From Silene noctiflora (lineage: Eukaryota > Streptophyta > Magnoliopsida > Caryophyllales > Caryophyllaceae), in NCBI GenBank assembly GCA_009801015.1, contig VHZZ01007220.1, positions 53,139 through 78,522 of the forward strand: 25,384 nt of DNA. The letters are read 5' to 3'. Made by a program: the position numbers and the translations under genes. Shown piece after piece: positions 8,968 to 17,589 of the stretch. Below the pieces are notes generated by a model. The model did not search any database. It was not told the DNA's origin and worked only from the letters and a program-made list of their open reading frames with translations. How positions within the stretch are numbered: the stretch's first letter is position 1; every line of letters starts with the position of its first letter.

Positions 8968-9088
8968 CTCTGTCGAGTAGAGGGTACTCTATCGAGTAAG
9001 TAAGAATCAGAGTCTGGAAGTGTTTTGCTCGTTAGATACTCGACCGAGTTGGGTCAACTCGATCGAGTACGTTAGTTACTCGATCGAG
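8968..9088 (+). repeat. Palindrome array in the Tekay 5' LTR
   Basis: Copies of CTCGATCGAG or close variants start at 8968, 8987, then 9039, 9058 and 9079. The spacings are 19, then a 52-bp gap, then 19 and 21. The 3' LTR keeps four of them at 15889, 15908, 15960 and 15979 with the same 19-52-19 spacing. Confidence 0.8.
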
Positions 9089-10186
9089 CAGCTGCGAGTT
9101 ACGGGTTTTACCCGATTTGATTTTAAAGTAAAAGGGAGAGGTTATTTCATAATAACGACGCATCTTTTCATCAGTTTTACTTTTACTCTTTACAACTTTT
9201 CACAAAAACCTAAACAACGTAGATCTATATCTCCTTTTACTCTCAAATCAAGGGCTAGGATTATTATCTTTTGGGGCTTTTGATATCACTGCGATCGTCG
9301 TGTCGAGGGTAAGATTATTGTACCAGTTTTATGTTATTTATGTAATTTTGTTTAAACCCTAATTGGGTAATTAATTGGGGGTTTTGGGAGTAATGGTTAA
9401 ATTATTTATAATTGGATATTTAATTGTATAAGAGGTGACTTTGTAGAGGAAAGATTCTGACTTTCTGCGTTTGCTTCGTGAATTCTATCTCAGGTAGGGT
9501 TTTCCCTACTCAGTTATTATATATGTAATTGTGACGATGTGATATATGAGCATGATTGAGACATTGGTTAATTTACTGTGTTGGCACGATTATTATTAAG
9601 GTTGTGCATTGTATTTGGTTCACGAGGTGTGCCCTCAGCTGAGTGGAGTCCATTTGCGGTAATGGCTTCACGCCCTTGTTCTCCCCTTGTGGTTCCCGTC
9701 ACAAGGGGATGAGCACATTAAGGATCATGGGTTTTACGCTCTATGATGTGAGCGGGGCTTAGGTGGTAAAGTCTACAGTCCCCACTAGCAGGGCTACACA
9801 CTTGGTGTGTAGTCAAATGTATGGTGTTGGTGGTGTTGGAGGAGTGTTATGTGGTATTATGATTACTTTATTGTGTTGTGCAGTAACTGACCCTGTTATA
9901 TGTGTTTGTATCTGTGATGATCCATTCGGGGGTGGTGAGTATTTTTTTGACAGGTATGGCTTGGAAAGTTTGCGGGTTGCTTGGGATAGAGTCACCACTA
10001 AGTCTCGTAGCTACTCTTTCAGTGTGTCTTATGATAGTTTGATTTCAGTATTTTTGGTATTTGGTCTTAGTATTATGGTTTTGAGAAGGTTGTACCTCAC
10101 ATTGAGGAATTGTAGTTTTGGACATGTATCACTTTAACTTTAATCATTAAATGTTGTTTCTTAATGGTTTCTTTTGATCTACAATA

Positions 10187-10202
10187 TCTCGGGTAACCGA
10201 GA
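10187..10202 (+). other. Conserved LTR-end hairpin, GTAA loop
   Basis: TCTCGGGTAACCGAGA forms a 6-bp stem with a GNRA-class loop about 65 bp before the LTR end. It is identical to the hairpin in the outer LTR (3918-3933). Confidence 0.7.
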
Positions 10203-10268
10203 TGGTAGCATCTCAATATGTTGAGATGGTCTTGGTAAGCCACCATAGTGTATGGGGGTGTTACAAAG

Positions 10269-10280
10269 TGGTATCAGAGC
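10269..10280 (+). other. Primer-binding site, initiator tRNA-Met, of the Tekay element
   Basis: TGGTATCAGAGC, complementary to the 3' end of plant initiator tRNA-Met, lies three bases after the 5' LTR. Confidence 0.93.
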
Positions 10281-11085
10281 AACGATTTTGGAACCTGTAA
10301 ACAATGAATCTAATGAACATAGGGAGTCAAATTAAAATGAACCCGGGTAGGAGTTGTTAGGCGCTAATGCAAAGTCTTGGGAGACGTCCTAAAGTCGCGA
10401 ACTTGCCCTTCCAACTTTGAACCGGTCACAATAAGGTGTCATGGGATCGCTATTTGTTTCCTTGTTGTTGTTTCTAATGCATGTATATGATATAAATATG
10501 TGAATGAAATGGTTGGTGAAAGGAGGTGGAGGTATGTGTAGCATATGTTGTATACATGAAAGATTTGACGTGTTTACGTGATGAATGGTTTAAATTGTTG
10601 GTGTATCTTAGTAACATGTGAATAGGGAAATGATGTCGTTTATTATTTTAATGTTATTGCATGAAGTTACGATTCAAACGTATGCGGGTAGTGTAAAGTG
10701 TTAGAACGACGCGATCGAGTAGGAGGAACTCGATCGAGTAGGGCTGAATCGACCGAGCGGGAGTAACTCGATCAAGTAGGTATTTTTTGACTTTGGAGTA
10801 GAGATCTTGTTTCATAGTTACTAGGCCGAGAAAGAGGGGGCTCGATCGAGGAGGAGCTACTCAATCGAGTAGGTGTTTAACTCGACCGAGTAAGTTTTAT
10901 TTCAGAGTCGGTTTTGCTTATGGAAGTTTTGTTACTCGACTGATTAGGTGGAGACTCGATCTAGTATGGTCTACTCGACCCAGTACGGGTGAAGTGCTCG
11001 ATCGAGTTTGTCTTTGTGCGGATTGTTAATGTTTTGAGCTGTAGGCTATGTGCTTACATTTTTTTCCTTTCTGTAGCTCAAAGAA
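10281..11085 (+). other. Tekay leader (non-coding)
   Basis: About 800 bases separate the primer site from gag. The first roughly 70 resemble the leader of the outer minus-strand element. The last 380 carry three palindrome quartets. No reading frame of interest is present. Confidence 0.7.
10710..11006 (+). repeat. Three quartets of a 10-bp palindrome (CTCGATCGAG)
   Basis: Twelve copies start at 10710, 10729, 10748, 10767; 10821, 10841, 10860, 10881; and 10935, 10955, 10974, 10997. Spacing within groups is 19-23 bp, mostly 19, and both gaps between groups are exactly 54 bp. Group starts are 111 and 114 bp apart. Three copies are the perfect palindrome CTCGATCGAG; the rest differ at one to four bases, several by C-to-T or G-to-A. 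Confidence 0.85.
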
Positions 11086-12239
11086 ATGTCATCAAAGAGA
11101 TCAGCCGCGTATGTTAAGGCTCGGGAGATGAGCATTGAGGATATTGTCAAGATGATTGAGCATCAGGATGCACTCACCGAGACCCTTAAGAGGTTCGGGA
11201 AGGAGAAGGAGACGGGGGTAGACTTTTCTAAAATGAGTATTACCATAGCTCGCTTCAACCCCATAACCTACTTAGGCACGGGTGAGCCAATCTTACTTGA
11301 CAACTGGCATCGGGAGATGGAGAATATCCTCGGGGTGGTGAATTACCCAGAGGAGTTCAAGGTGGAACAGGTTACGTTCTACCTTAGAGACTCGACTGGG
11401 GAATGGTGGGATAAGGGGAAGGAGGGTGCGCTAGAGAGTTACTGAAGCAAGGTGAGACCGCAATCCCGTGGTCTGAGTTTAAGAGGGCTATGAGGAATGA
11501 GTTTGTTTCAGAGCATATTCGTAGTAAGATGAGGGATGAGTTTGATTGTTTTGTGATGACAGAGGGTATGCCGGTGACCGAGTACTATCATAATTTTAAT
11601 TAGAAGTTTAGGTATCCTGAGGATATGGGGTTGACACCGATCAACTTGGCGCTACGGTTTGAGAAGGGGCTGACTTATAAGATTATGGAGAAGCTGCCGA
11701 CGGGGACTCTTTCGGATGTGAAAGAGGTTTATGAGAGGGCTGGGAGAGCTGAGACATTGGTCGAGTTGGCCAAGGAAACTATGGAGAACGGCTCGGAAAA
11801 GAGGAAGGCTGAGAGTGAGAGTGGTGGCCATGATAGCTATAAGCGGGGCAACTATAATCAGCCTAAGGCTTATTAGTCGGGGTCGGGGTTCAGTGGCGGT
11901 TGTGGTGACCGCACCGGTGGTCATAACTGGAGTATCTCATGCTTAAACTGTGGTGGTGTTGGTCGCAAGAGACATGAGTGTACTAGTGCACCTGGAAGGG
12001 GCTTTCAGAGTCAGTCTTAGAGGAGTTTTTCTCAGGCTCGGAGTTATGCAAGAAACCGGCCAGCTGGGTCATGGAGCAAATAGGGTGGTCAGAGTCACAA
12101 TGGCGGTTACAACCGCAATGGTGGAAGTTCCTATAAGGGTCCAGTGGGTAATGTCAATCAGGCATCAGCTACCAAGTCTGTTGCGTCAGCTAGTACGGTT
12201 CAGGAAGGCGGCCAAAAGAACAACGGTAAACTTTTCATG
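11086..12239 (+). pseudogene. Tekay Gag (capsid and nucleocapsid), broken
   Basis: Gag forms the virus-like particle and packages the RNA. It starts at an ATG at 11086 (MSSKRSAAYVKARE). The capsid part includes ITIARFNPITYLGTGEP and LDNWHREMENIL, followed by FYLRDSTGEWWD, all typical of chromovirus Gag. A frameshift near 11430, seen as TGA at 11443, moves the frame. Stops follow at 11601, 11874, 12018 and 12081, each a TAG where CAG is plausible. The nucleocapsid zinc knuckle at 11940-11981 reads C-X2-C-X4-R-X4-C, so its histidine has become arginine. The region continues into protease as in an ordinary gag-pol polyprotein. Confidence 0.85.
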
Positions 12240-12560
12240 ATGGACAAGCAAGCTGCTGTGGAGGATGCGCAAGTAGTCACTGGTACCTTTCTTGTTAATA
12301 ATGCTCCTTCTTTCATTTTGTTTTACTCGGGGGCGTCGCATTCCATTGTATCGTTAAGTCATGCTAAGTCATTAGTTTGAGGGAGTTTGTGTCTGTAAAG
12401 GATGAGGTTTTCATACCGTCTGGGGAGTCAGTGTCGTATGGGAAGTTTTTTAAGGGTGTGTCTATGGTTATCGGATAAGTTGATCTTCGTATCGACTTGT
12501 TTGAATTTCCACTGGATGGTTTTGAGGTGATAGTCGGGATGGATTGGTTAGGAAAGTACA
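12240..12560 (+). pseudogene. Tekay aspartic protease, active site lost
   Basis: The protease would cut the Gag-Pol polyprotein. The stretch GTFLVNN then FILFYSGASHSIVS (about 12280-12350) is the retropepsin core. The catalytic Asp of the expected DSGASH motif is TAC (Tyr) at 12324-12326. A stop at 12378 with a frameshift, and a TAA at 12476, break the domain. The downstream end, FEVIVGMDWLGKYKA, matches the family's usual protease-RT linker. Confidence 0.82.
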
Positions 12561-13540
12561 AAGCTAGAATAGACTGTCATAAAAATAAGGTGTCTTTGAG
12601 GGGGCCTAAGGGTGTTAGGGTGTCTTACCGTGGGTTTGTCGTCAAACCCAAAGTCAAGTTGATCGCAGCCATAACCTTGAAGTCTCACCTGCGGAAGGAA
12701 TGTCCATTGATTCTATGCCATGTGTGGGATAACCGAACCGACGAGCTGAGAGCGTTAGATATACCAGTTGTGGAGGAGTTTGAGGATGTCTTTCCAAATG
12801 AGATACCGGGGTTGCCACCGAAGAGGGGCATTGACTTTAGTGGGGAGTTGAAACCGGGAACGGGACCTATATCTAAGGNTNCNTNCNNGATGGCACCAAA
12901 GGAGTTAGAGGAGTTGAAGAAGCAGTTGGATGATCTGTTAGAGAAGGGATACATTCGACCTAGTGTATCGTCTTGGAGTGCACCAGTGCTGTTTGTGAAG
13001 AAGAAAGATGGGAGTTTGAGGCTGTGTATAGACTATAGGGAGCTGAACCATGTCACGGTGAAGAATAAGTATATGTTGCCAAGGATAGATGATCTCTTTG
13101 ACCAGTTAAGTGGAGCAGGTGTCTTTTCTAAGATAGATCTCTTGTCGGGATACCATCAGTTGAGGATTCAAGAGGAAGATATACCAAAGACAGCTTTTAT
13201 ATCGAGGTATGGTCACTATGAGTTCGTGGTGATGCCACTTGGGTTGACTAATGCGACAGCGGTGTTTATGGATCTTATGAACCGGGTTTTCAGTCAGTAC
13301 TTGGATTAGTTTGTAGTGGTGTTTATATATGATATCTTAGTCTATTCCAAGACTAAGGAGGAGCATGCTGAGCATCTACGACTGGTGTTGCAAATCTTGC
13401 GCGATAACCAGTTGTTTGCTAAGTTATCCAAGTCCGAGTTTTGGTTGGAGAAGGTGGCCTTTCTGGGCCATGTGATTTCTAAGGATGGGGTGTCTGTGGA
13501 ACCTAGCAAGATATCGGCGGTGTCTAACTAGGAGGTATCA
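12561..13540 (+). pseudogene. Tekay reverse transcriptase, active site lost
   Basis: RT copies the element RNA into DNA. Motifs appear in order: [58 protein letters not shown], and the active site. The expected FIDD active site reads F-I-Y-D, with the first Asp codon now TAT at 13328-13330. Stops at 13307 and 13529 interrupt the frame; the latter fits TGG changed to TAG. Six ambiguous bases fall at 12879-12888, over the conserved YRMAP segment. Confidence 0.88.
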
Positions 13541-14150
13541 AAGAATGTGGCGGGGGTTCATAGTTTCTTGGGTTTGTCTGGCTATTACAGAAGGTTTGTT
13601 CAAGACTTTTCTAAGATTGTCAGGCCTATGACAGCGTTGATGAGGAAGGAGAACATGTTTAACTGGGATGATAGTTGTGAGATGGCTTTCCAAACATTAA
13701 AGGAGCGTTTGACAACATCTCTAGTCTTTGCTTTACCTGAAGGAAGCTAGAATTTGGAGGTGTATACCGATGCTTCGAAGAATGGGTTGGGATGTGTGTT
13801 GATGCAGACGGGAAGGTGATTGCCTATGCTTCTAGGCAATTGACGTCTTATAAGTAGAATTATCCGACTCATGCTCTGGAGTTGGGTGCAGTTGTATTTG
13901 CTCTAATGATTTGGAGACACTATCTGCATGGGGGCGACCTTTAAGGTGTTTTCGAATCATAAGAGTTTGAAATACATCTTCACTCAGAGGGAGCTGAATA
14001 TGAGACAGCGGAGGTGGATGGAGCTAATTTGGGATTATGACATGGATATTGTATACCATGAAGGGAAGGCGAATGTGGTGGTTGATGCATTGAGTAGAAA
14101 GAGTGTGCATTTTTCTATGCACAGCTATGTCCTTGATGAGATTGAGAGAT
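13541..14150 (+). pseudogene. Tekay RT thumb and RNase H, broken
   Basis: FLGLSGYYRRFVQDFSKI (from about 13562) is the RT connection. RNase H, which removes RNA from the hybrid, follows with VYTDASKNGLG (about 13760) and, after a temporary frame change between about 13815 and 13930, [14 protein letters not shown] and [17 protein letters not shown] (to about 14100). A catalytic Asp in the second motif appears as Asn (FSNHKSL for the usual F-D-HKSL). Stops at 13748 and 13855 and a frameshift near 14105 add to the damage. Confidence 0.85.
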
Positions 14151-15248
14151 GAGGTGACTCAGATGGGGATTCATGTGATTCAAAAAGGGGATGTTAGAGG
14201 AGATTTGACAGTTGAGCCAGAGTCGTATGATGATATTTGGCGTAAGCAGGTTCTTGATTCTAAGATCCAGAAGTGGAGGGCTGGAGTCGAGTAGGGGACA
14301 GTGTCTCGGTTCTCTATTCATTCTGATGGGAGTGTTCGATTCGATAGGAGGTGGTGTGTTCCTAAGGATAATGAGTTAAAGAAGCTGATTATGACCGAGG
14401 CTCATTGTACTCTGTATTCATTACATCCGGGTGGTGATATGCTATATAAGGATTTGAAGAAGACCTTTTTGTGGCCTGGGATGAAGAGGGAGACATCAAA
14501 GTTTGTTGCGCGATGTTTGACTTGCCAGCGACTGAAGGGGGAGCAACGCCGACCACAGGGTAAGATTCAATCTCTTGAAGTACCGGAATTGAAGTGAGAA
14601 TCTATCTCTATAGATTTCATTGAGGGCTTACCGAGGACACAACAGGGCAACAATATGATTTGGGTGATTGTAGATCGACTGACGAAGTTGGCTCATTTGA
14701 TTCCAATGAAGGATTCTTGAAGCAAGCTACAGTTAGCCAACGGGTATAAGAAGAATGTGGTAAGGCTGCATGCGATACCAATGGATATTGTGTCGGATCG
14801 GGATGTGAGATTTATTTCCCGATTTTGGCAAAAGTTGCAGGAGTTGATGGGCACTACACTGGAGATGAGTATAACCTTTTATCCCGCGACATATGGGCAG
14901 ACATAGAGGACAATCAAGACCTTGGAGGACATGTTGAGGGCATGTGTGATGGAGTTCGGTGGTACTTGGGAAGATAGGTTGGATTTGATCGAGTTTTGTT
15001 ACAACAACGGCAACCATTTGAGTATTGGGATGGCATCTTTTGAGGATTTGTATGGGAGGAGGTGTAGGAACCTAATTTGTTGGGATCACATTGCTGAGGC
15101 AGTGGTTTTAGGACCACAGATGGTTCAGGATATGGTTGAGCAGGTGAGGCTAATCCGGGAAAAGATGAAAGCGACTCAGGATCGACGAAAGAGTTATGCA
15201 AGGGAAGTTAAGCCAGAAAATAATGCGTGGGGTGATGATATTTGGTAA
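14151..15248 (+). pseudogene. Tekay integrase, catalytic Glu replaced by a stop
   Basis: Integrase inserts the DNA copy into the genome. The N-terminal HHCC zinc domain is visible (EAHCTLYSLHPGGDM, then CLTCQRLKGEQRRP, to about 14550). In the core, the first catalytic Asp is at 14613 (SIDFIEGLP) and the second at 14796 (IVSDRDVRF). The third catalytic residue of the DD35E triad falls exactly at 14904, which is now TAG. Stops also occur at 14292, 14595 and 14718, the last two consistent with TGG changed to TGA. A frame change and probable small deletion lie near 15215-15250. Confidence 0.88.
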
Positions 15249-15633
15249 GAAAGGGAAATTAGGCCAGAATATCATTGGCCCGTTTGAGATCTTGGATCGT
15301 GTGGGTGAAGCTGCATATCGTTTAGCTTTACCATCAGCTTTGGGTCGAGTGCATAATGTCTTTCATGTGTCTCAACTCCGGAAGTATGTGAATGATCCTT
15401 CTCATGTGCTAGAAGTTGAGAACATCGATCTGGATGAGTCTTTACCCTATGTGGAGATGCCTAAGGAAGTCTTCGATCGCAAGGTTCACAAGACAAGGAA
15501 TGGGAAGACGGTGCTACTTAAGGTGTTGTGGTCTAACCACAATGTAGAGGAAGCGACTTGCGAGGCAGAAGAGGCCATGAATGAGCGCTATCCTTATCTT
15601 TTTGAGCAGGTATGTTTGGTTACGGGGATGTAA
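15249..15633 (+). pseudogene. Tekay integrase C-terminus and chromodomain
   Basis: This stretch is open and carries GKKGKLGQNIIGPFEIL, YRLALP, VHNVFHVSQLRKYV and a chromodomain from about 15450 (MPKEVFDRKV, LLKVLWSNHNVEEATCE). Chromodomains of this class are thought to steer integration to marked heterochromatin. The usual Trp in the EEATWE motif is Cys here. The frame ends with a TAA at 15631-15633. Confidence 0.88.
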
Positions 15634-15843
15634 CCTTGTTTATTTAAGGGGTGTACGAGATGATCGCATGATTTTCTACATAAGTTTTGTTGCAGTCTTG
15701 GTCGAGTCTTAATCATGTTTTCGGGTCGCTAGTGTCGTGTTTTGAGTTTTATGTTGGGTTGTAGGTAGTTGGTTGTGTGGTGTTGATTATGTGGAGTTTT
15801 GTTTTCGGTTTGGGTTTGAACATCGGGGACGAAGTTCGTTTTT
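15634..15843 (+). other. Tekay 3' untranslated region
   Basis: About 210 T/G-rich bases lie between the last stop and the polypurine tract. Nothing coding or repeated was seen. Confidence 0.6.
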
Positions 15844-15855
15844 AAGGAGGGAAGA
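15844..15855 (+). other. Polypurine tract of the Tekay element
   Basis: AAGGAGGGAAGA lies one base before the 3' LTR, the expected position of the plus-strand primer. Confidence 0.9.
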
Positions 15856-15856
15856 C

Positions 15857-17146
15857 TGTAATACACCGTGTTTTATGACCTTTGAGTACTTTGTCAAGTA
15901 CAGGGTACTCTATCGAGTAAGTAAGAATCAGAGTCTGGCAGTGTTCTGTTTGTTAGATACTCGACCGAGTTGAGTCAACACGATCGAGTACGTGATGCGG
16001 GTTACGGGTTATACCCGGTTTGATTTTAAAGTAAAAGGGAGAGGTTATTTTATAATAACGACGCATCTTTTCATCAGTTTAACTTTTACTCTTTACAACT
16101 TTTCACAAAAACCTAAACAACATAGATATACATCTCCTTTTACTCTCAAATCAAGGGCTAGGGTTCTTATCTTTTGGGGCTTTTGATATCACTGAGATCG
16201 TCGTGTCGAGGGTAAGATTCTAGTACCAATTTTATGTTATTTATGTAATTTTTTTTAAACCCTAATTGGGTAAATTGGGTGAATTATTAGTAATTGGATG
16301 TTTAATTGTATAAGAGGTGACTTTGTAGAGGAAAGATTCTGACTTGCTGCGTTTGCTACGTGAATTCCATCTCAGGTAGTCTTTTCCCTACTCAGTTATT
16401 GTATATGTAATTGTGACTATGTGATATATGAGCATGATTGAGACATTGGTTAATTTACTGTATTGGCATGATTATTATTATGGTTGTGTATTGTATGTGG
16501 TTCACGAGGCGCTCCCTCGGCTGAGTGGAGTCCATTTGCGGGAATGGCTTCACGCCCATGTTCGCCTCTTGTGGTTCCCATCACAAAGGGGATGTGCACA
16601 TTAAGGATCATGGGTTTTACACTCTATGATGTGAGTGGGGCTTAGGTGGTAAAGGCTGCAGTCTCCACTGGCAGGGCTACACACTTGGTGTGTAGTCAGA
16701 TGTATGGTGTTGGTGGTGTTGGAGGAGTGTGATGTGGTATTAAGATTGCTTTATTGTGTTGTGCAGTAACTGACCCCGTTATGGGTGTTTGTATCTGTGA
16801 TGATCCATTCGAGGGTGGTGAGCAGTTGTTTGAGAGGTATGGATTGGATAGTTTGCCGGTTGCTTGGGATGGAGTCACCACTGAGTCTCGTAGCTAGTCT
16901 GCCGCTGTGTCTTATGATAGTTTGATTTCAATACTTTTGGTATTTGGTTTTAGTATTCTGGTTTTGAGACGGTTGCACCTCACATTGAGGAATTTTGGTT
17001 TCTGGCATGTATCACTTTAACTTTAATCATTAAATGTTTTTTCTTAATGGTTTTTTTATCTACTGTACCTCGGGTAACCGAGATGGTAGCATCTCTATAT
17101 GTTGAGGTTGTCTTGGTAAGGCACCTTGGTGTATGGGGGTGTTACA
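15857..17146 (+). repeat. Tekay-type 3' LTR
   Basis: This 1290-bp partner of 8936-10265 begins TGTAATACACC and ends GGGGGTGTTACA. It differs by scattered substitutions and small deletions, including loss of one palindrome unit near 15990. The GTAA-loop hairpin is kept at 17068-17083, with the outermost T-A pair replaced by C and A. Confidence 0.92.
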
Positions 17147-17589
17147 ACATAGGTTCAAGTGAATCGTGTGTCTAGCTAAACACAACCCTAGTGGGTTACC
17201 CAAGCCACCTCTTGAGTCCAGGTCAAGTATGTCGGCCATTTGGTCAAAGTCAAACCATGAAACGTCTCTACTAGAATACTAGAGACGTTACGTTGAACCC
17301 ATGGACCATGTTTGGTCCAATCACGGGTTAGTCCCACCAAGTTAATGTCAAGTCTAAGTATAGAAGTTTAGCTTAAGTTAGGTCATAGTCCTAATTAGGT
17401 CTAAGCCCCCTCTCCCACGTGTGATACCCTCTACAAATGAGCCACTTAGCTCATTTCTTGGGTATAAGTCTGTCTTTGAGTCATGTTTAAGTCTGTGAGT
17501 CGAGTCCTTTTTTTTGTGCAGGGGTCTTGATTCAGATATTTATAAGTTCGGGGTTTCTTTGTACAAAAAGGTCGGCCAAGACAAGAAAG
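17147..17589 (+). other. Ogre/Tat leader, part 2 (non-coding)
   Basis: This stretch resumes the Ogre/Tat leader after the Tekay insertion and runs to the gag start. It holds no gene, but it has a strong hairpin at 17261-17289. Confidence 0.65.
17261..17289 (+). other. Stable hairpin in the Ogre/Tat leader upstream of gag
   Basis: AACGTCTCTA (17261-17270) pairs perfectly with TAGAGACGTT (17280-17289), a 10-bp stem, with two more pairs possible inside after a C-C mismatch. Its position in the RNA leader about 300 nt before gag suits a dimerisation or packaging signal, which is inference. Confidence 0.7.

Larger units (their letters stand above)
8936..10265 (+). repeat. Tekay-type 5' LTR
   Basis: This 1330-bp LTR begins TGTAATACACC and ends GGGGGTGTTACA, three bases before the primer site. 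It aligns throughout with 15857-17146. It holds five copies of the CTCGATCGAG-type motif at 8968-9088 and the GTAA-loop hairpin at 10187-10202. A 124-codon open frame at 9763-10137 is broken in the other LTR and is not a gene. Confidence 0.92.
8936..17146 (+). mobile_element. Full-length Tekay/Del-type chromovirus (Ty3/gypsy), defunct
   Basis: The 8211-bp element has LTRs starting TGTAATACACC and ending GGTGTTACA, an initiator tRNA-Met primer site, a leader with palindrome quartets, gag, protease, RT, RNase H, integrase, a C-terminal chromodomain and a polypurine tract. The chromodomain after integrase marks it as a chromovirus, and the integrase-tail and chromodomain wording fits the Tekay/Del clade. 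It sits in the leader of the Ogre/Tat element in the same orientation. Expected 5-bp target copies do not match (TCGTA before, ACATA after). A roughly 205-bp LTR stretch shows about ten differences (about 5%). Confidence 0.9.

Noticed and set aside
9763-10137. A 124-codon open frame in the Tekay 5' LTR.
   Set aside because: It lies wholly inside the LTR, has no family resemblance, and the matching stretch of the 3' LTR is broken by stops and indels.
10710-11006. CRISPR-like array of short repeats.
   Set aside because: The 10-bp units with 9-13 bp spacers are far too short, the host is a plant, and the array is part of a retrotransposon leader.
14733-15201. Minus-strand frames of about 95 codons across integrase.
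   Set aside because: They are opposite-strand shadows of the integrase pseudogene.
17147-17589. The extra ORF that full Ogre elements carry upstream of gag.
   Set aside because: Together with 8326-8935 there are only about 1050 bases, with many stops in all frames and no recognisable domain.
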